Assembly: GCA_963585895.1 (NCBI GenBank)
Contig: CAUZXS010002453.1
Coordinates: 62,001-126,000 of the forward strand
Source of the DNA: Sepioteuthis lessoniana
Taxonomy: Eukaryota > Mollusca > Cephalopoda > Myopsida > Loliginidae
Direction: 5' to 3'
DNA length: 64,000 nucleotides
Part shown: positions 24,201-36,200 of the stretch, in pieces
Numbering within the stretch: the stretch's first letter is position 1
How the letters are laid out: each line of letters opens with the position of its first letter
The notes under the pieces: generated by a model
Seen by the model: only the letters and a program-made list of their open reading frames with translations
Told to the model about the DNA's origin: nothing
Databases searched by the model: none
Position numbers and translations under genes: made by a program

Positions 24201-27200
24201 ACTGTTTGATCAGGTGGAGATATAACTTGAAATCTTTCTATAGTTGGTACTGTTGAAATTAATCCCACTGGTGTTGTACTTCTGATAGCTTGAGCAACAG
24301 TAACTCGCTGGGGGGGGGGGAGAAAAAAAAAACAGTCGTTTTATTCAATTGAAAACATGAATAGTTTTTATATTTAGCATTAAACATCATTATCATAAAA
24401 TTCAACCTCTAAGTAAGCGAGTTCGAACACCAATCGCACAATACTTTCACTTTTAGACTAATACTCTTTGGAAGGTTATGAGCCTCCTTATCTTTCCAGA
24501 TACAGGTCATGTAGTATCACTGCTGCTCTTCTACAAGGATGGCTTTGGCATTAAATAACCCACGAAAGTTAATATGCCATTAAACAAAGAAACCAAACCA
24601 AGCCAAAGCAGTCTTTGTAGAAGAACAAGAGTGATACCATTTGCTGGAGATTAGGGGGTTTATACCTTTCCCAACGGTATTTATCCAAAAGAGAACGTAA
24701 TAGTCCAACTGGAATTCGAACTCGTTTATTTTGAGGTGGCAGTCCAGTATTTTAGCTATTATGCCCCATAATTGAAATAAGTGGGATGATGATGATTTTT
24801 GGCAGAGTATACATTAGTACTACTGTCAAGAAAACGTTGAAAGTAGCTCAGGGATTAACAAATTTTCAAATATTTCAATTGGTGGTTGCTTACTAAATAA
24901 CTGAAGAAACCAACCCAATAATGTATGGAATTCACTTCTATCTCAAATAGAAAATGACAAAATGAGAATTGAATACTTGGGAGAATCGATAGTTTTGCAA
25001 TATTTTGGTAGTGCTAGTTTGCGGCGCGTATATCACGTGATCGAAGCAGTTAAAACTGTGGTAGGTACTCGTTGTGGTAGTTGTGCATTGCTTCACTCCG
25101 ATGAACGTGTAATTCGGGATCTTATGCTTTACGAGTTCCGACTTTATTCATAGCATCGCGGAAATAACCAAAAATATTTGTTGTGCCAAAGTTAAAAGAC
25201 GCAGTTGATCACAGTACAGTAATGAAATGGTTCCAGAAATTTTGCTCAGATTGCAAGAACCAAAACAATCTGGCAAGGACAGATAGGCCTAAAACATTGG
25301 ATTTAGAGACCCTGCTCCAAGCCACAGAGGTAAATCTGGCAAGTAGCACGCAGAGAGTATCAGGCGAGCCCGGCATCTTCCAAATCCAATATAATTTGCT
25401 ACCTTCATGACCTCGATTAAGACATCTGGAGCTGTTGAATTGTTCTTCATATTACCAAAATATTGCAAAACTTTTGGTTCACTCTAGTATTAAAAGATCT
25501 TGGAAAGAAGACATTTTTCAACAAATAATTAACTGTGAATTAAAAAAAAGAAAGAAAATGTACAAATGATTAACTGTAATACTATCATGATTTTAAGTGA
25601 TGAAAATTACATTTTTCCTATTCATTACGGATGAAATGTCTTTAAAAAATAATGATTAACACATTTTTGAAACTTACTTCTGTAGGTTTGGTCAATTCGA
25701 CTATGAATTGTTTCACATTTTCTTTTTTCGCAAGTGTAACAGTACCTCCTGTTTTCAGATTTTCTCCAATCACAATTGTGGCTACTCTGTTGTCTGGTGT
25801 TGTTGTTATCCAACCAGGACCACTTGGCCTTATATCTCCGGGATTTCCTGATGGTTCCAGTGTGATGGCACTATCTGGAACTGTTGTATCATCTTTCATT
25901 CCATCCACAAGTGGACATACTTCTATAAATAGGTTTAAAGAATGATTATTTAATAGGCTTTTGTAAAAATTATATTGAATTATTTTGTATTGTGTATAAA
26001 AGCGAAGTAAAAACCCACAAGGATTTTATGTGGCTATTTCAGTAAATGTGAAAACGAAATCTGTCAACTTGTAAATGAAACTGTTGAGGAGTGGCTAGCA
26101 ACCCCTCAGCACTCTACCAGATGGACTGGCTCATAGCCATAAATAGTCTACCATTAAGAACTTCCAGGATTGATTTAATAAGCTGGCCTTGGTATTAGCG
26201 GCACGGATCTGGTCAGGTGTGTCACGTCTCCGAGGCTACCTGACGCGGGTGCCGAGTAGGCCTAGCATTCGCGTCATGCGACCAAAACTGACATTCCTCG
26301 ATCCTCAGGGAGGCGTCCCCTCAGGCTCTAACCCTCCTCAGAGGAGCTAACTTTATCGCCTGGCACCCGAAGCGCCTCTTTTTAGGGGAATGCTTAAAAA
26401 AGGCCTTGTGCCACACTCGCCCGTTTGGTGGAGCGTGCGACAAATTCCTTTGATTAATAAGCTGATATTAAGTTGATTAATATTCGGACTGATCTTACTT
26501 CGTTTGGCTATACAGCATTTGATTGTCCTCTATTTCCTGTAAGTTCTCTTGTTAATTGTTTGTAATTTATTGTACAGTGTTTTTTGTATGTATCCGCTAG
26601 CACCGGATACTGGTGCTGAATAAGTATATTAAGCACTCATTCTTCTCTGTGTATCATTCAGCTCGACGATACAACAGAAACATACATAAGTAATTTCAGT
26701 GGATTCAGGAAAATTGAAAAATCTAAAAATTAAATAAGTATTCTGGTGGAGAAAAGCAATGGTACTCTTTAAGCCATATATGGGAGGATAAGGGAGTTCC
26801 TACCTTTCTCAAATGTATTAGTCCGAAGGTGAACAACCGTAGTTCAAATTCGCTTACTACGATGTCGCAGTTCAGTAGGTTAGCCCCTACAGTCATGGGG
26901 ATTCATCCCACACAGAAAAAAACAAAACAAAACAAAACAAAAACCAAAAAACAAAAAACAAAAAACAAAAAACAAAAACAAAACAAAAAATCTAATTTGG
27001 AAAAGATTACTATTATCTCAAAAACCGAAGAACTTAGTAAATAAATTTATTTTCAAAATTTTATCTCAAAATCTTATTCATAAATTTTCACACTAACTGC
27101 ATCTGATGGTGAGGTTCAAGTCCGGGAGTTTGGGGAATGTGGAGTACCTCTTCATTACTATTACTCCCAGGTCCACTCTAATACGGATTGGTAGTAAGTT

Positions 27201-30200
27201 TTAGGGTCCCATCTATGGGCCAAATAGAATTGTTTAATCGTTTATTAAGGATTATTATTATTATTATTATTATTATTACTCTTTTGAGAGTTTTCCACAC
27301 CAGCGTTAGCTGATGGTTTTCCACTGAATTTTAAGTGACAGCAAGTCTCCTAAAGTCTCCAGGACTCTTCTCAGTATTCTGGCCGATCTTAATAATGCTA
27401 TAGTCTGGATATCCTTTTATTTCCAAGTATTTCAAGTCTCTTTATCAATCCTTTAGGGATTGTTTCGAGCGTACCAATTACAATTGGTATCACCGTCACT
27501 TTCATGTTCCATAGTTTTTTTTAGTTATCTAGCAAGGTCCAGGTACTTATCTCTATTTTCACTTTCTTTTAATTTTACTGTGGTCTACCGAGTGGCAAAG
27601 TCCACTATTTGGCAGGTTCTCTTTTTTTTATTGATTATCACTATGTCTGGTCATCTGAGTGAGATAAAGTGATCTGTTTGTATCTCAAAATCTCAAAGAA
27701 TATTTTGCGTCTCATTTTCCAGGACAGATTCTGGGTTGTGCATATACCATATGTTCGTTTAGTAAAATTTCAATTTCTTGCACAATTCCCAGTGGTTCAT
27801 CTTCCCCACCCAGTCGTGTCTCGTCTTATACTCCTTTTGCGCTAATTTGCTGCATTCACTTATTATGTGATTGAACGTTTCCTCTCTATCACCATATAAC
27901 ATACGCAACAAAATTTTGTTACGTCTTATCAATTTTTGCTTTAACATAGTTTTTTCTTACGGCGTTGTTTTGTGCCGTTAGCTTCTCTTTTAGGGTTTCT
28001 CTTTCGTAGCCATGTCCAGATCTTGTATTATTGTTATTTACTTCCTTGCGAGTTTTTCATACCAATATAAACTGGAGTCTGAGTGACAGCAAATTTTTTC
28101 AAGTCTCCAGAACTCTTCTAAGTATTCTAGCCGATTTTATTATTGTTATTATCATTATTATTATTAATATTATTTGAACCGTACAGCTCTACAGAAATTG
28201 TTCGTATTAGGAATCTTTGATGAATAAAACTACAATTGTTAAATACAAATACTGAAATCATTAAAATGAACGCAAAAATTGAGCATTAGCTCGTTTAAAA
28301 ATATTACTTATAAATTAATCTCTTGAAAATCATATATACAAACACCCCAGAAAATACGCCCCTCGCAAAAAACAAAACATTTCCCTCCAAATGAAAACAA
28401 AAAAGCAAGTGGCATTAGAAAATCCACAACGTTTGATATGCTACAAAGGGCATTCAAAAGAAAGTATCAGAAATAAAAAAGGTTCTGTAATGACTTTTAT
28501 AATGACTGGAAAATAGACGAAAATTGATGATATATACCTGCAACATGAGTCGTTACACCTGGTGCTGGTGTTGTAACAGCTGGAACTGGTGTAGTTGTTA
28601 CGCCTGGAGCTGGTGTTGTCGCTGCTGGAGCTGGAGTAGTTACACCTGGTGCTGGTGTTGTGATACCTGGAGCTGGGGTAGTTGCCCCTGGTGCTGGTGT
28701 TGTGACAGCTGGAGCTGGAGTAGTGGGGCCTGGTGCTGGTGTTGTAACAGCTGGAGCTGGTGTTGTTACACCTGGTGCTGGTGTTGTTGCACCTGGAGCT
28801 GGGGTAGTTGCTCCTGGTGCTGGTGTTGTGACAGCTGGTGCTGGTGTAGTTGCGCCTCGTGCTGGTGTTGTGAGAGCTGGAGCTGGAGTAGTCACGCCTG
28901 GTGCTGGTGTTGTGGCAGCTGGAGCTGGGGTAGTTGCGCCTGGTGCTGGTGTTGTTGCAGCTGGAGCTGGGGTAGTTGCTCCTGGTGCTGGTGTTGTTGC
29001 AGCTGGTGCTGGGGTAGTTGCTCCTGGTGCTGGTGTTGTTGCAGCTGGTGCTGGGGTAGTTGCTCCTGGTGCTGGTGTTGTTGCAGCTGGTGCTGGTGTA
29101 GTCACTCCTGGTGCTGGTGTTGTTGCAGCTGGAGCTGGGGTAGTCACGCCTGGTGCTGGTGTTGTTGCAGCTGGAGCTGGGGTAGTTGCGCCTGGTGCTG
29201 GTGTTGTTGCAGCTGGAGTTGGGGTAGTTGCTCCTGGTGCTGGTGTTGTTGCAGCTGGTGCTGGTGTAGTCCCTCCTGGTGCTGGTGTTGTGACAGCTGG
29301 AGCCGGAGTAGTCACGCCTGGTGCTGGTGTTGTTACAGCTGGAGCTGGGGTAGTTGCGCCTGGAGCTGGTGTTGTTGCAGCTGGAGCTGGGGTAGTTGCG
29401 CCTGGTGCTGGTGTTGTTGCAGCTAGAGCTGGTGTAGTCACTCCTGGTGCTGGTGTTGTGAGAGCTGGAGCCGGAGTAGTCACGCCTGGTGCTGGTGTTG
29501 TTGCAGCTGGAGCTGGGGTAGTCACGCCTGGTGCTGGTGTTGTTGCAGCTGGAGCTGGGGTAGTTGCGCCTGGTGCTGGTGTTGTTGCAGCTGGAGTTGG
29601 GGTAGTTGCTCCTGGTGCTGGTGTTGTTGCAGCTGGTGCTGGTGTAGTCACTCCTGGTGCTGGTGTTGTTAGAGCTGGAGCCGGAGTAGTCACGCCTGGT
29701 GCTGGTGTTGTTGCAGCTGGAGCTGGGGTAGTTGCGCCTGGTGCTGGTGTTGTTGCAGCTGGAGCTGGTGTAGTCACTCCTGGTGCTGGTGTTGTGAGAG
29801 CTGGAGCCGGAGTAGTCACGCCTGGTGCTGGTGTTGTTGCAGCTGGAGCTGGGGTAGTTGCGCCTGGTGCTGGTGTTGTTGCAGCTGGAGCTGGTGTAGT
29901 CACTCCTGGTGCTGGTGTTGTGAGAGCTGGAGCTGGAGTAGTCACGCCTGGTGCTGGTGTTGTTGCAGCTGGAGCTGGGGTAGTTGCGCCTGGTGCTGGT
30001 GTTGTTGCAGCTGGAGCTGGGGTCGTTGCGCCTGGTGCTGGTGTTGTTGCAGCTGGAGCTGGGGTAGTTGCGCCTGGGGCTGGTGTTGTTGCAGCTGGAG
30101 CTGGAGTAGTTGCGCCTGGTGCTGGTGTTGTGAGAGCTGGAGCCGGAGTTGTGGCAGCTGGAGCTGGGGTAGTTGCGCCTGGTGCTGGTGTTGTTGCAGC

Positions 30201-33200
30201 TGGAGCTGGGGTAGTTGCACCTGGTGCTGGTGTTGTTGCAGCTGGAGCTGGGGTAGTTGCGCCTGGTGCTGGTGTTGTTGCAGCTGGAGCTGGGGTAGTT
30301 GCGCCTGGTGCTGGTGTTGTTGCAGCTGGAGCCGGAGTTGTTGCAGCTGGAGCTGGGGTAGTTGCGCCTGGGGCTGGTGTTGTTGCAGCTGGAGCTGGGG
30401 TAGTTGCGCCTGGTGCTGGTGTTGTTGCAGCTGGAGCTGGAGTAGTTGCCCCTGGTGCTGGTGTTGTGACAGCTGGTGCTGGTGTAGTCACTCCTGGTGC
30501 TGGTGTTGTGACTGCTGGTGCTGATGTAGTTGCCCCTGGTGCTGGCGTTGTAACAGCCACAGCTGGAGTAGTTACGCCTGGTGCTGGCGTTGTAAGAGCT
30601 GGAGCTGGTGTAGTAACTCCTGGTGCTGGTGTGGTAAGAGCTGGAGCTGGAGTAGTCACGCCTGGTGCTGGTGTTGTTGCAGCTGGAGCTGGGGTAGTTG
30701 CTCCTGGAGCTGGTGTTGTTGCTGCTAGAGCTGGAGTAGTTGCACTTGGTGCTGGTGTTGTAACTCCTGGTGCTGGTGTGGTAACAGCTGGAGCTGGAGT
30801 AGTCACGCCTGGTGCTGGTGTTGTTGCACCTGGAGCTGGCGTTGTGACAGCTGGAGCTGGAGTAGTTACTCCTGGAGCTGGTGTTGTGATGGCGGGAACT
30901 GGTGTTGTTACACCAGGAGCTGGTGTTGTTGCAGCTGGAGCTGGGGTAGTTGCGCCTGGTGCTGGTGTTGTAATAGCTGGAACTGGAGTAGTCACGCCTG
31001 GTGCTGGTGTTGTTGCACCTGGAGCTGGCGTTGTGACAGCTGGAGCTGGAGTAGTTACTCCTGGAGCTGGTGTTGTGATGGCCCAAACTGGTGTTGTTAC
31101 ACCAGGAGCTGGTGTTGTTGCAGCTAGAGCTGGGGTAGTTGCCCCTGGAGCTGGCGTTGTGACAGCTGGAGCTGGAGTAGTTACTCCTGGAGCTGGTGTT
31201 GTGATGGCGGGAACTGGTGTTGTTACACCAGGAGCTGGTGTTGTTGCAGCTGGAGCTGGGGTAGTTGCGCCTGGTGCTGGTGTTGTAATAGCTGGAACTG
31301 GAGTCGTCACGCCTGGTGCTGGTGTTGTTGCACCTGGAGCTGGCGTTGTGACAGCTGGAGCTGGAGTAGTTACTCCTGGAGCTGGTGTTGTGATGGCCCG
31401 AACTGGTGTTGTTACACCAGGAGCTGGTGTTGTTGCAGCTAGAGCTGGGGTAGTTGCCCCTGGTGCTGGTGTTGTTGCAGCTGGAGCTGGAGTAGTTACA
31501 CCTGGTGCTGGTGTTGTTGCAGCTGGAGCTGGAGTAGTTACACCTGGTGCTGGTGTTGTGACAGCTGGAGCTGGAGTAGTCACGCCTGGTGCTGGTGTTG
31601 TTGCAGCTGGAGCTGGGGTGGTTGCCCCTGGGGTTGGTGTTGTTGCAGCTGGAGCTGGAGTAGTTACACCTGGTGCTGGTGTTGTTGCAGCTGGAGCTGG
31701 AGTAGGTACACCTGGTGCTGGTGTTGTGACAGCTGGAGCTGGAGTAGTTACGCCTGGTGCTGGTGTGGTTGCAGCTGGAGGTGGGGTAGTTGCGCCTGGT
31801 GCTGGTGTTGTTGAAGCTGGAGCTGGGGTGGTTGCCCCTGGTGCTGGTGTGGTTGCAGTTGGAGCTGGGGTAGTTGCGCCTGGTGCTGGTGTTGTTGCAG
31901 CTGGAGCTGGGGTAGTCACGCCTGGTGCTGGTGTTGTGGCAGCTGGAGCTGGGGTAGTTGCGCCTGGTGCTGGTGTTGTTGCAGCTGGAGCTGGGGTAGT
32001 TGCGCCTGGTGCTGGTGTTGTTGCAGCTGGAGCTGGGGTAGTTGCGCCTGGTGCTGGTGTTGTTGCAGCTGGAGCTGGAGTAGTTACACCTGGTGCTGGT
32101 GTTGTGACAGCTGGAGCTGGAGTAGTTACGCCTGGTGCTGGTGTTGTTGCAGCTGGAGCTGGAGTAGTCACGCCTGGTGCTGGTGTTGTTGCAGCTGGAG
32201 CTGGGGTGGTTGCCCCTGGGGTTGGTGTTGTTGCAGCTGGAACTGGAGTAGTTACACCAGGAGCTGGTGTTGTTGCAGCTGGAGCTGGGGTAGTTGTGCC
32301 TGGTGCTGGTGTTGTTAGAGCTGGAGCCGGAGTAGTCACGCCTGGTGCTGGTGTGGTTGCAGCTGGAGCTGGTGTTGTTACACCTGGTGCTGGTGTTGTG
32401 ACAGCTGGAGCTGGAGTAGTTACGCCTGGTGCTGGTGTGGTTGCAGCTGGAGCTGGGGTAGTCACGCCTGGTGCTGGTGTTGTAACAGCTGGAGCTGGGG
32501 TAGTTGCGCCTGGTGCTGGTGTTGTTGCAGCTAGAGCTGGAGTAGTTGCGCCTGGTGCTGGTGTGGTAACCGCTGGAGCTGGGGTAGTTGCACCGAGAGC
32601 TGGTGTTGTAACAGCTGGAGCTGGGGTAGTTACACCTGGTGCTGGTGTTGTTGCAGCTGGAGCTGGGGTAGTTGCGCCTCGTGCTGGTGTTGTTGCAGCT
32701 GGAGCTGGGGTAGTTACACCTGCTGCTGGTGTGCTAACAGCTGGAGCTGGGGTTGTCGTCCCTGGGGCTGGTGTTGTAACAGCTTGAACTGGAGTAGTCA
32801 CTCCTGGTGCTGGTGTTGTTGCTGCTGGAGCTGGTGTAGTTGCTCCTGGTGCTGGTGTTGTTACTGCTGGGGCTGGGGTAGTTGCTCCTGGTGCTGGTGT
32901 TGTAACAGCTGGTGCTGGTGTAGTCACTCCTGGTGCTGGTGTTGTGACAGCTGGAGCCGGAGTTGTTACCCCTGGTGCTGGTGTGGTAACTGCTATAGCT
33001 GGTGTAGTTGCACCTGGAGCTGGTGTTGTGACAGCTGGAGCTGGGGTAGTTGCCCCTGGTGCTGGTGTTGTTGCAGCTGGAGCTGGGGTAGTTGCGCCTG
33101 GTGCTGGTGTTGTGACAGCTGGAGCTGGAGTAGTTACACCTGGTGCTGGTGTTGTTGCAGCTGGAGCTGGAGTAGTCACGCCTGGTGCTGGTGTTGTTGC

Positions 33201-36200
33201 AGCTGGAGCTGGTGTAGTTGCTCCTGGTGCTGGTGTTGTTACTGCTGGGGCTGGGGTAGTTGCTCCTGGTGCTGGTGTTGTAACAGCTGGTGCTGGTGTA
33301 GTCACTCCTGGTGCTGGTGTTGTGACAGCTGGAGCCGGAGTTGTTACCCCTGGTGCTGGTGTGGTAACTGCTATAGCTGGTGTAGTTGCACCTGGAGCTG
33401 GTGTTGTGACAGCTGGAGCTGGGGTAGTTGCGCCTGGTGCTGGTGTTGTTGCAGCTGGAGCTGGGGTAGTTGCGCCTGGTGCTGGTGTTGTGACAGCTGG
33501 AGCTGGAGTAGTTACACCTGGTGCTGGTGTTGTTGCAGCTGGAGCTGGAGTAGTCACGCCTGGTGCTGGTGTTGTTGCAGCTGGAGCTGGGGTAGTTGCG
33601 CCTGGTGCTGGTGTTGTGACAGCTGGAGCTGGTGTTGTTGCCCCGGGTGCTGGTGTTGTAATTGCTGGAGCTGGAGTAGTTACACCAGGAGCTGGTGTTG
33701 TTGCAGCTGGAACTGGAGTAGTTACGCCTGGCGCTGGTGTTGTTACGGCTGGTACTGGAGTAGTAACCCCTGGAGCTGGTGTTGTTATTGCTGGAGCTTG
33801 GGTTTTTGTCCCTGGTACTGGCGTAGTTACACCTGGTGCTGGTGTGGTAACAGCTGGAGCTGGAGTAGTCACGCCTGGTTTTGGTGTAGTTACTGCTTGA
33901 GCTGGAGTAGTTACGCCTGGTGCTGGTGTTGTTGCCCCTGGTGCTGGTGTTGTTACAACAGGAGCTGGAGTAGTTGCGCCAGGTGCTGGCGTTGTTACGG
34001 CTTGTACTGGAGTAGTCACGCCTGGAGCAGCTGGTGTCGTTGCAGCTGGAGCTGGGGTTGTTGCGCCTGGTGCTGGTGTTGTGACAGCAGGAACCGGAGT
34101 AGTTGCACCTGGTGCTGGAGTTGTGACAACTGTAGCTCCTGTAGTAACTCCTGGCAGAGTAGTAGTTGTAGTTGCTGTAACGAATGTTGTGAATACAGGA
34201 GTTTACATGTTATTTTAATATTTTCATTAGGTATAAATGAAAAAATTTAATTAAATATTTTAAGGAAAGTATTTTAAACGTACAATTATTTGGCATATTT
34301 AGTGTAGTGTTTCTTTTGTGAAATTGAAAAGGCACTTTGCTTTAGATTAATGCCCGATTCATTTTGATTGTTTTTCAAAATTTCATTTGAAGAAAAACCT
34401 TTAGGAATCCAGTCGTCAGTTTAGAGTACTTAATTCATTACATATATAGATATATACAGTATGGCCCGGTAGACAGGGGTTTAATCCTTGGTCGAATCAT
34501 ACTGTTATATAATAGCCGAGGGATTTCGGTTCATGCCTTTGAGTTTAGTTAGGCTGAGAACCTTTCGGCTCAGCACATGGGTTAGTTAGGTGCAACATTG
34601 AGGCAGGTGTTAACGCGGGCGAGCGCGGGCGGATGGAGGTGTCACTCAGATGTCATAATAGTCCGAGACGAAACGGAGTGACAGGGTGCGGGTGACGTCA
34701 CGCACCGGAAGCGCGCGGAGGTTTATGTGAGAATTTGAAGAAAGAGAGAGTTGAGAATTATACGCCAAACGAGAAGGATCGACTTTTGGAGCTCGCAGTC
34801 GCGAGGCGAACGTGCGCCCTATGAGAGCCGCACGAGATGGGGGCCAAATGAATAAGACAGCATAGAAGATTGTGTCTCTCCTCCTTACGTCGAAACCTTT
34901 AACTCAAAGTTAATAAAAAGGTTTCGTACCTGAACAAGAAGTCGTTACGTGTTTTCGAATTCCGGGATTCCTATGTTCTTTATATGTTCTATCGTTAATG
35001 AACATTATATGTCCATTTCGCCCATAGCGTTAATTGTGAATATGGTACAATACCAAATACTCAAAAACGGTACTAGATGCAGCCTTGCTTAACACAGCAT
35101 TATAAGGTATGGATCAAGAGTAAAGTAGAACAATCTAGGGAAAGGAGTAACGTCCTCCCTTAAACTTCAGTGTAGTAACTAATGAAAAGCTTTCGTGTTA
35201 CCCTCATCTACAGTTTCCAATTTTACTTTACTTACGGACAGATTAAGTTAAAAATCATTAACCACGGAATGTGATCCCTAAGATTTGATGAACAGCAGAG
35301 TGGAGAATATGAAGTTTGACTGATAGACTCAACAGCTACTTTATAATTTATACAGGTTTAGTTAGATACCACAGAACCTTCCTTATTTATGATCTTACAT
35401 TTTTTTTAGTTTTCTTGCTAGTTTCTGTGTAATCAGGGTCCAATTGATTGAGAAGTTGCTCGAAGTTCTACTTCCATGATCTTTTTATCATATTGATTGA
35501 TCTTCTATTGGGGGATTTTTTGTAGGCATTGTTTGATTTTTGTGTAGTCTGGGTGCAATGTTTATTTTGTTGGAAAAGTTTATTATTGGTAGAGGTGCTT
35601 TAGTTCGTATGCCAATAATTGGCGATGCTCAGTATATCTGTGCTGTAATTTGTCTAAATTTCTGAAATGAAGCTTGATAATTTTCATCGCTTAGAATATT
35701 CAGACTACTTTCTTCATCGTCATACTCGCAACGCTTCGGCATTCTTCAGATTTTTCATGTCGAACTCAGGAGCCTACACAGAACCTCTAACGGAACCCTA
35801 AGATCTACTAAATAGCAGAGTTGAGAATATGAAATTTGCTTCATAGATTCAACAGCTACCTTATAATTTATACAGGTTTAGGAAAATATCTAAAGAGTAC
35901 AATAATTTGGCACATTTAGTGTAGTTTTGCTACGGGGGTAGATTATTCTAATTCCATCAGCCAAAACTCAATACAAGTGTTAAGCTGTAGAAAATATTCA
36001 ATATTTACCTGTAGTTGGGATTGAAGCTGGAACCTCCAAATGATATCAGTTAGAAGCACTTTTCAGCTGAATGCCTTATCAACTGTGCAGTGGATAAAAT
36101 ATCGGTGCCAGTGTTAAATGCTATTTTATTTTTGTGTTTTTAAAAAATTTTTTAATACGAATGACTTTGAGGGTTTGTTGGCGTTTTTTTCGTTATTTTT

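Noticed and set aside
24962..25410. Two adjacent plus-strand frames as host SETMAR-type genes
   Set aside because: They are frame-shifted pieces of a mariner element bounded by its inverted repeats and lacking the catalytic half.
27460..27672. 70-codon plus-strand open frame as a small gene
   Set aside because: It lies antisense to the 3' part of the RLE-type LINE remnant and has no recognisable content.
28441..31086. 881-codon minus-strand frame rich in Ser, Asn and Thr
   Set aside because: It is another frame of the same repeat, out of phase with the acceptor at 34175 and with exon A at 25922.
28660..32787. 1,375-codon plus-strand open frame of Gly-Ala-Val-Val repeats
   Set aside because: It is the mirror of the minus-strand Thr-Pro exon. 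The 21-bp period keeps many frames open. It lacks splice context in phase with anything, whereas the minus frame fits phase-1 junctions on both sides.
32784..34250. 488-codon plus-strand frame rich in Cys, Trp and Ser
   Set aside because: Composition follows from reading the G-rich repeat in the wrong frame; no start context, splice fit or known family.
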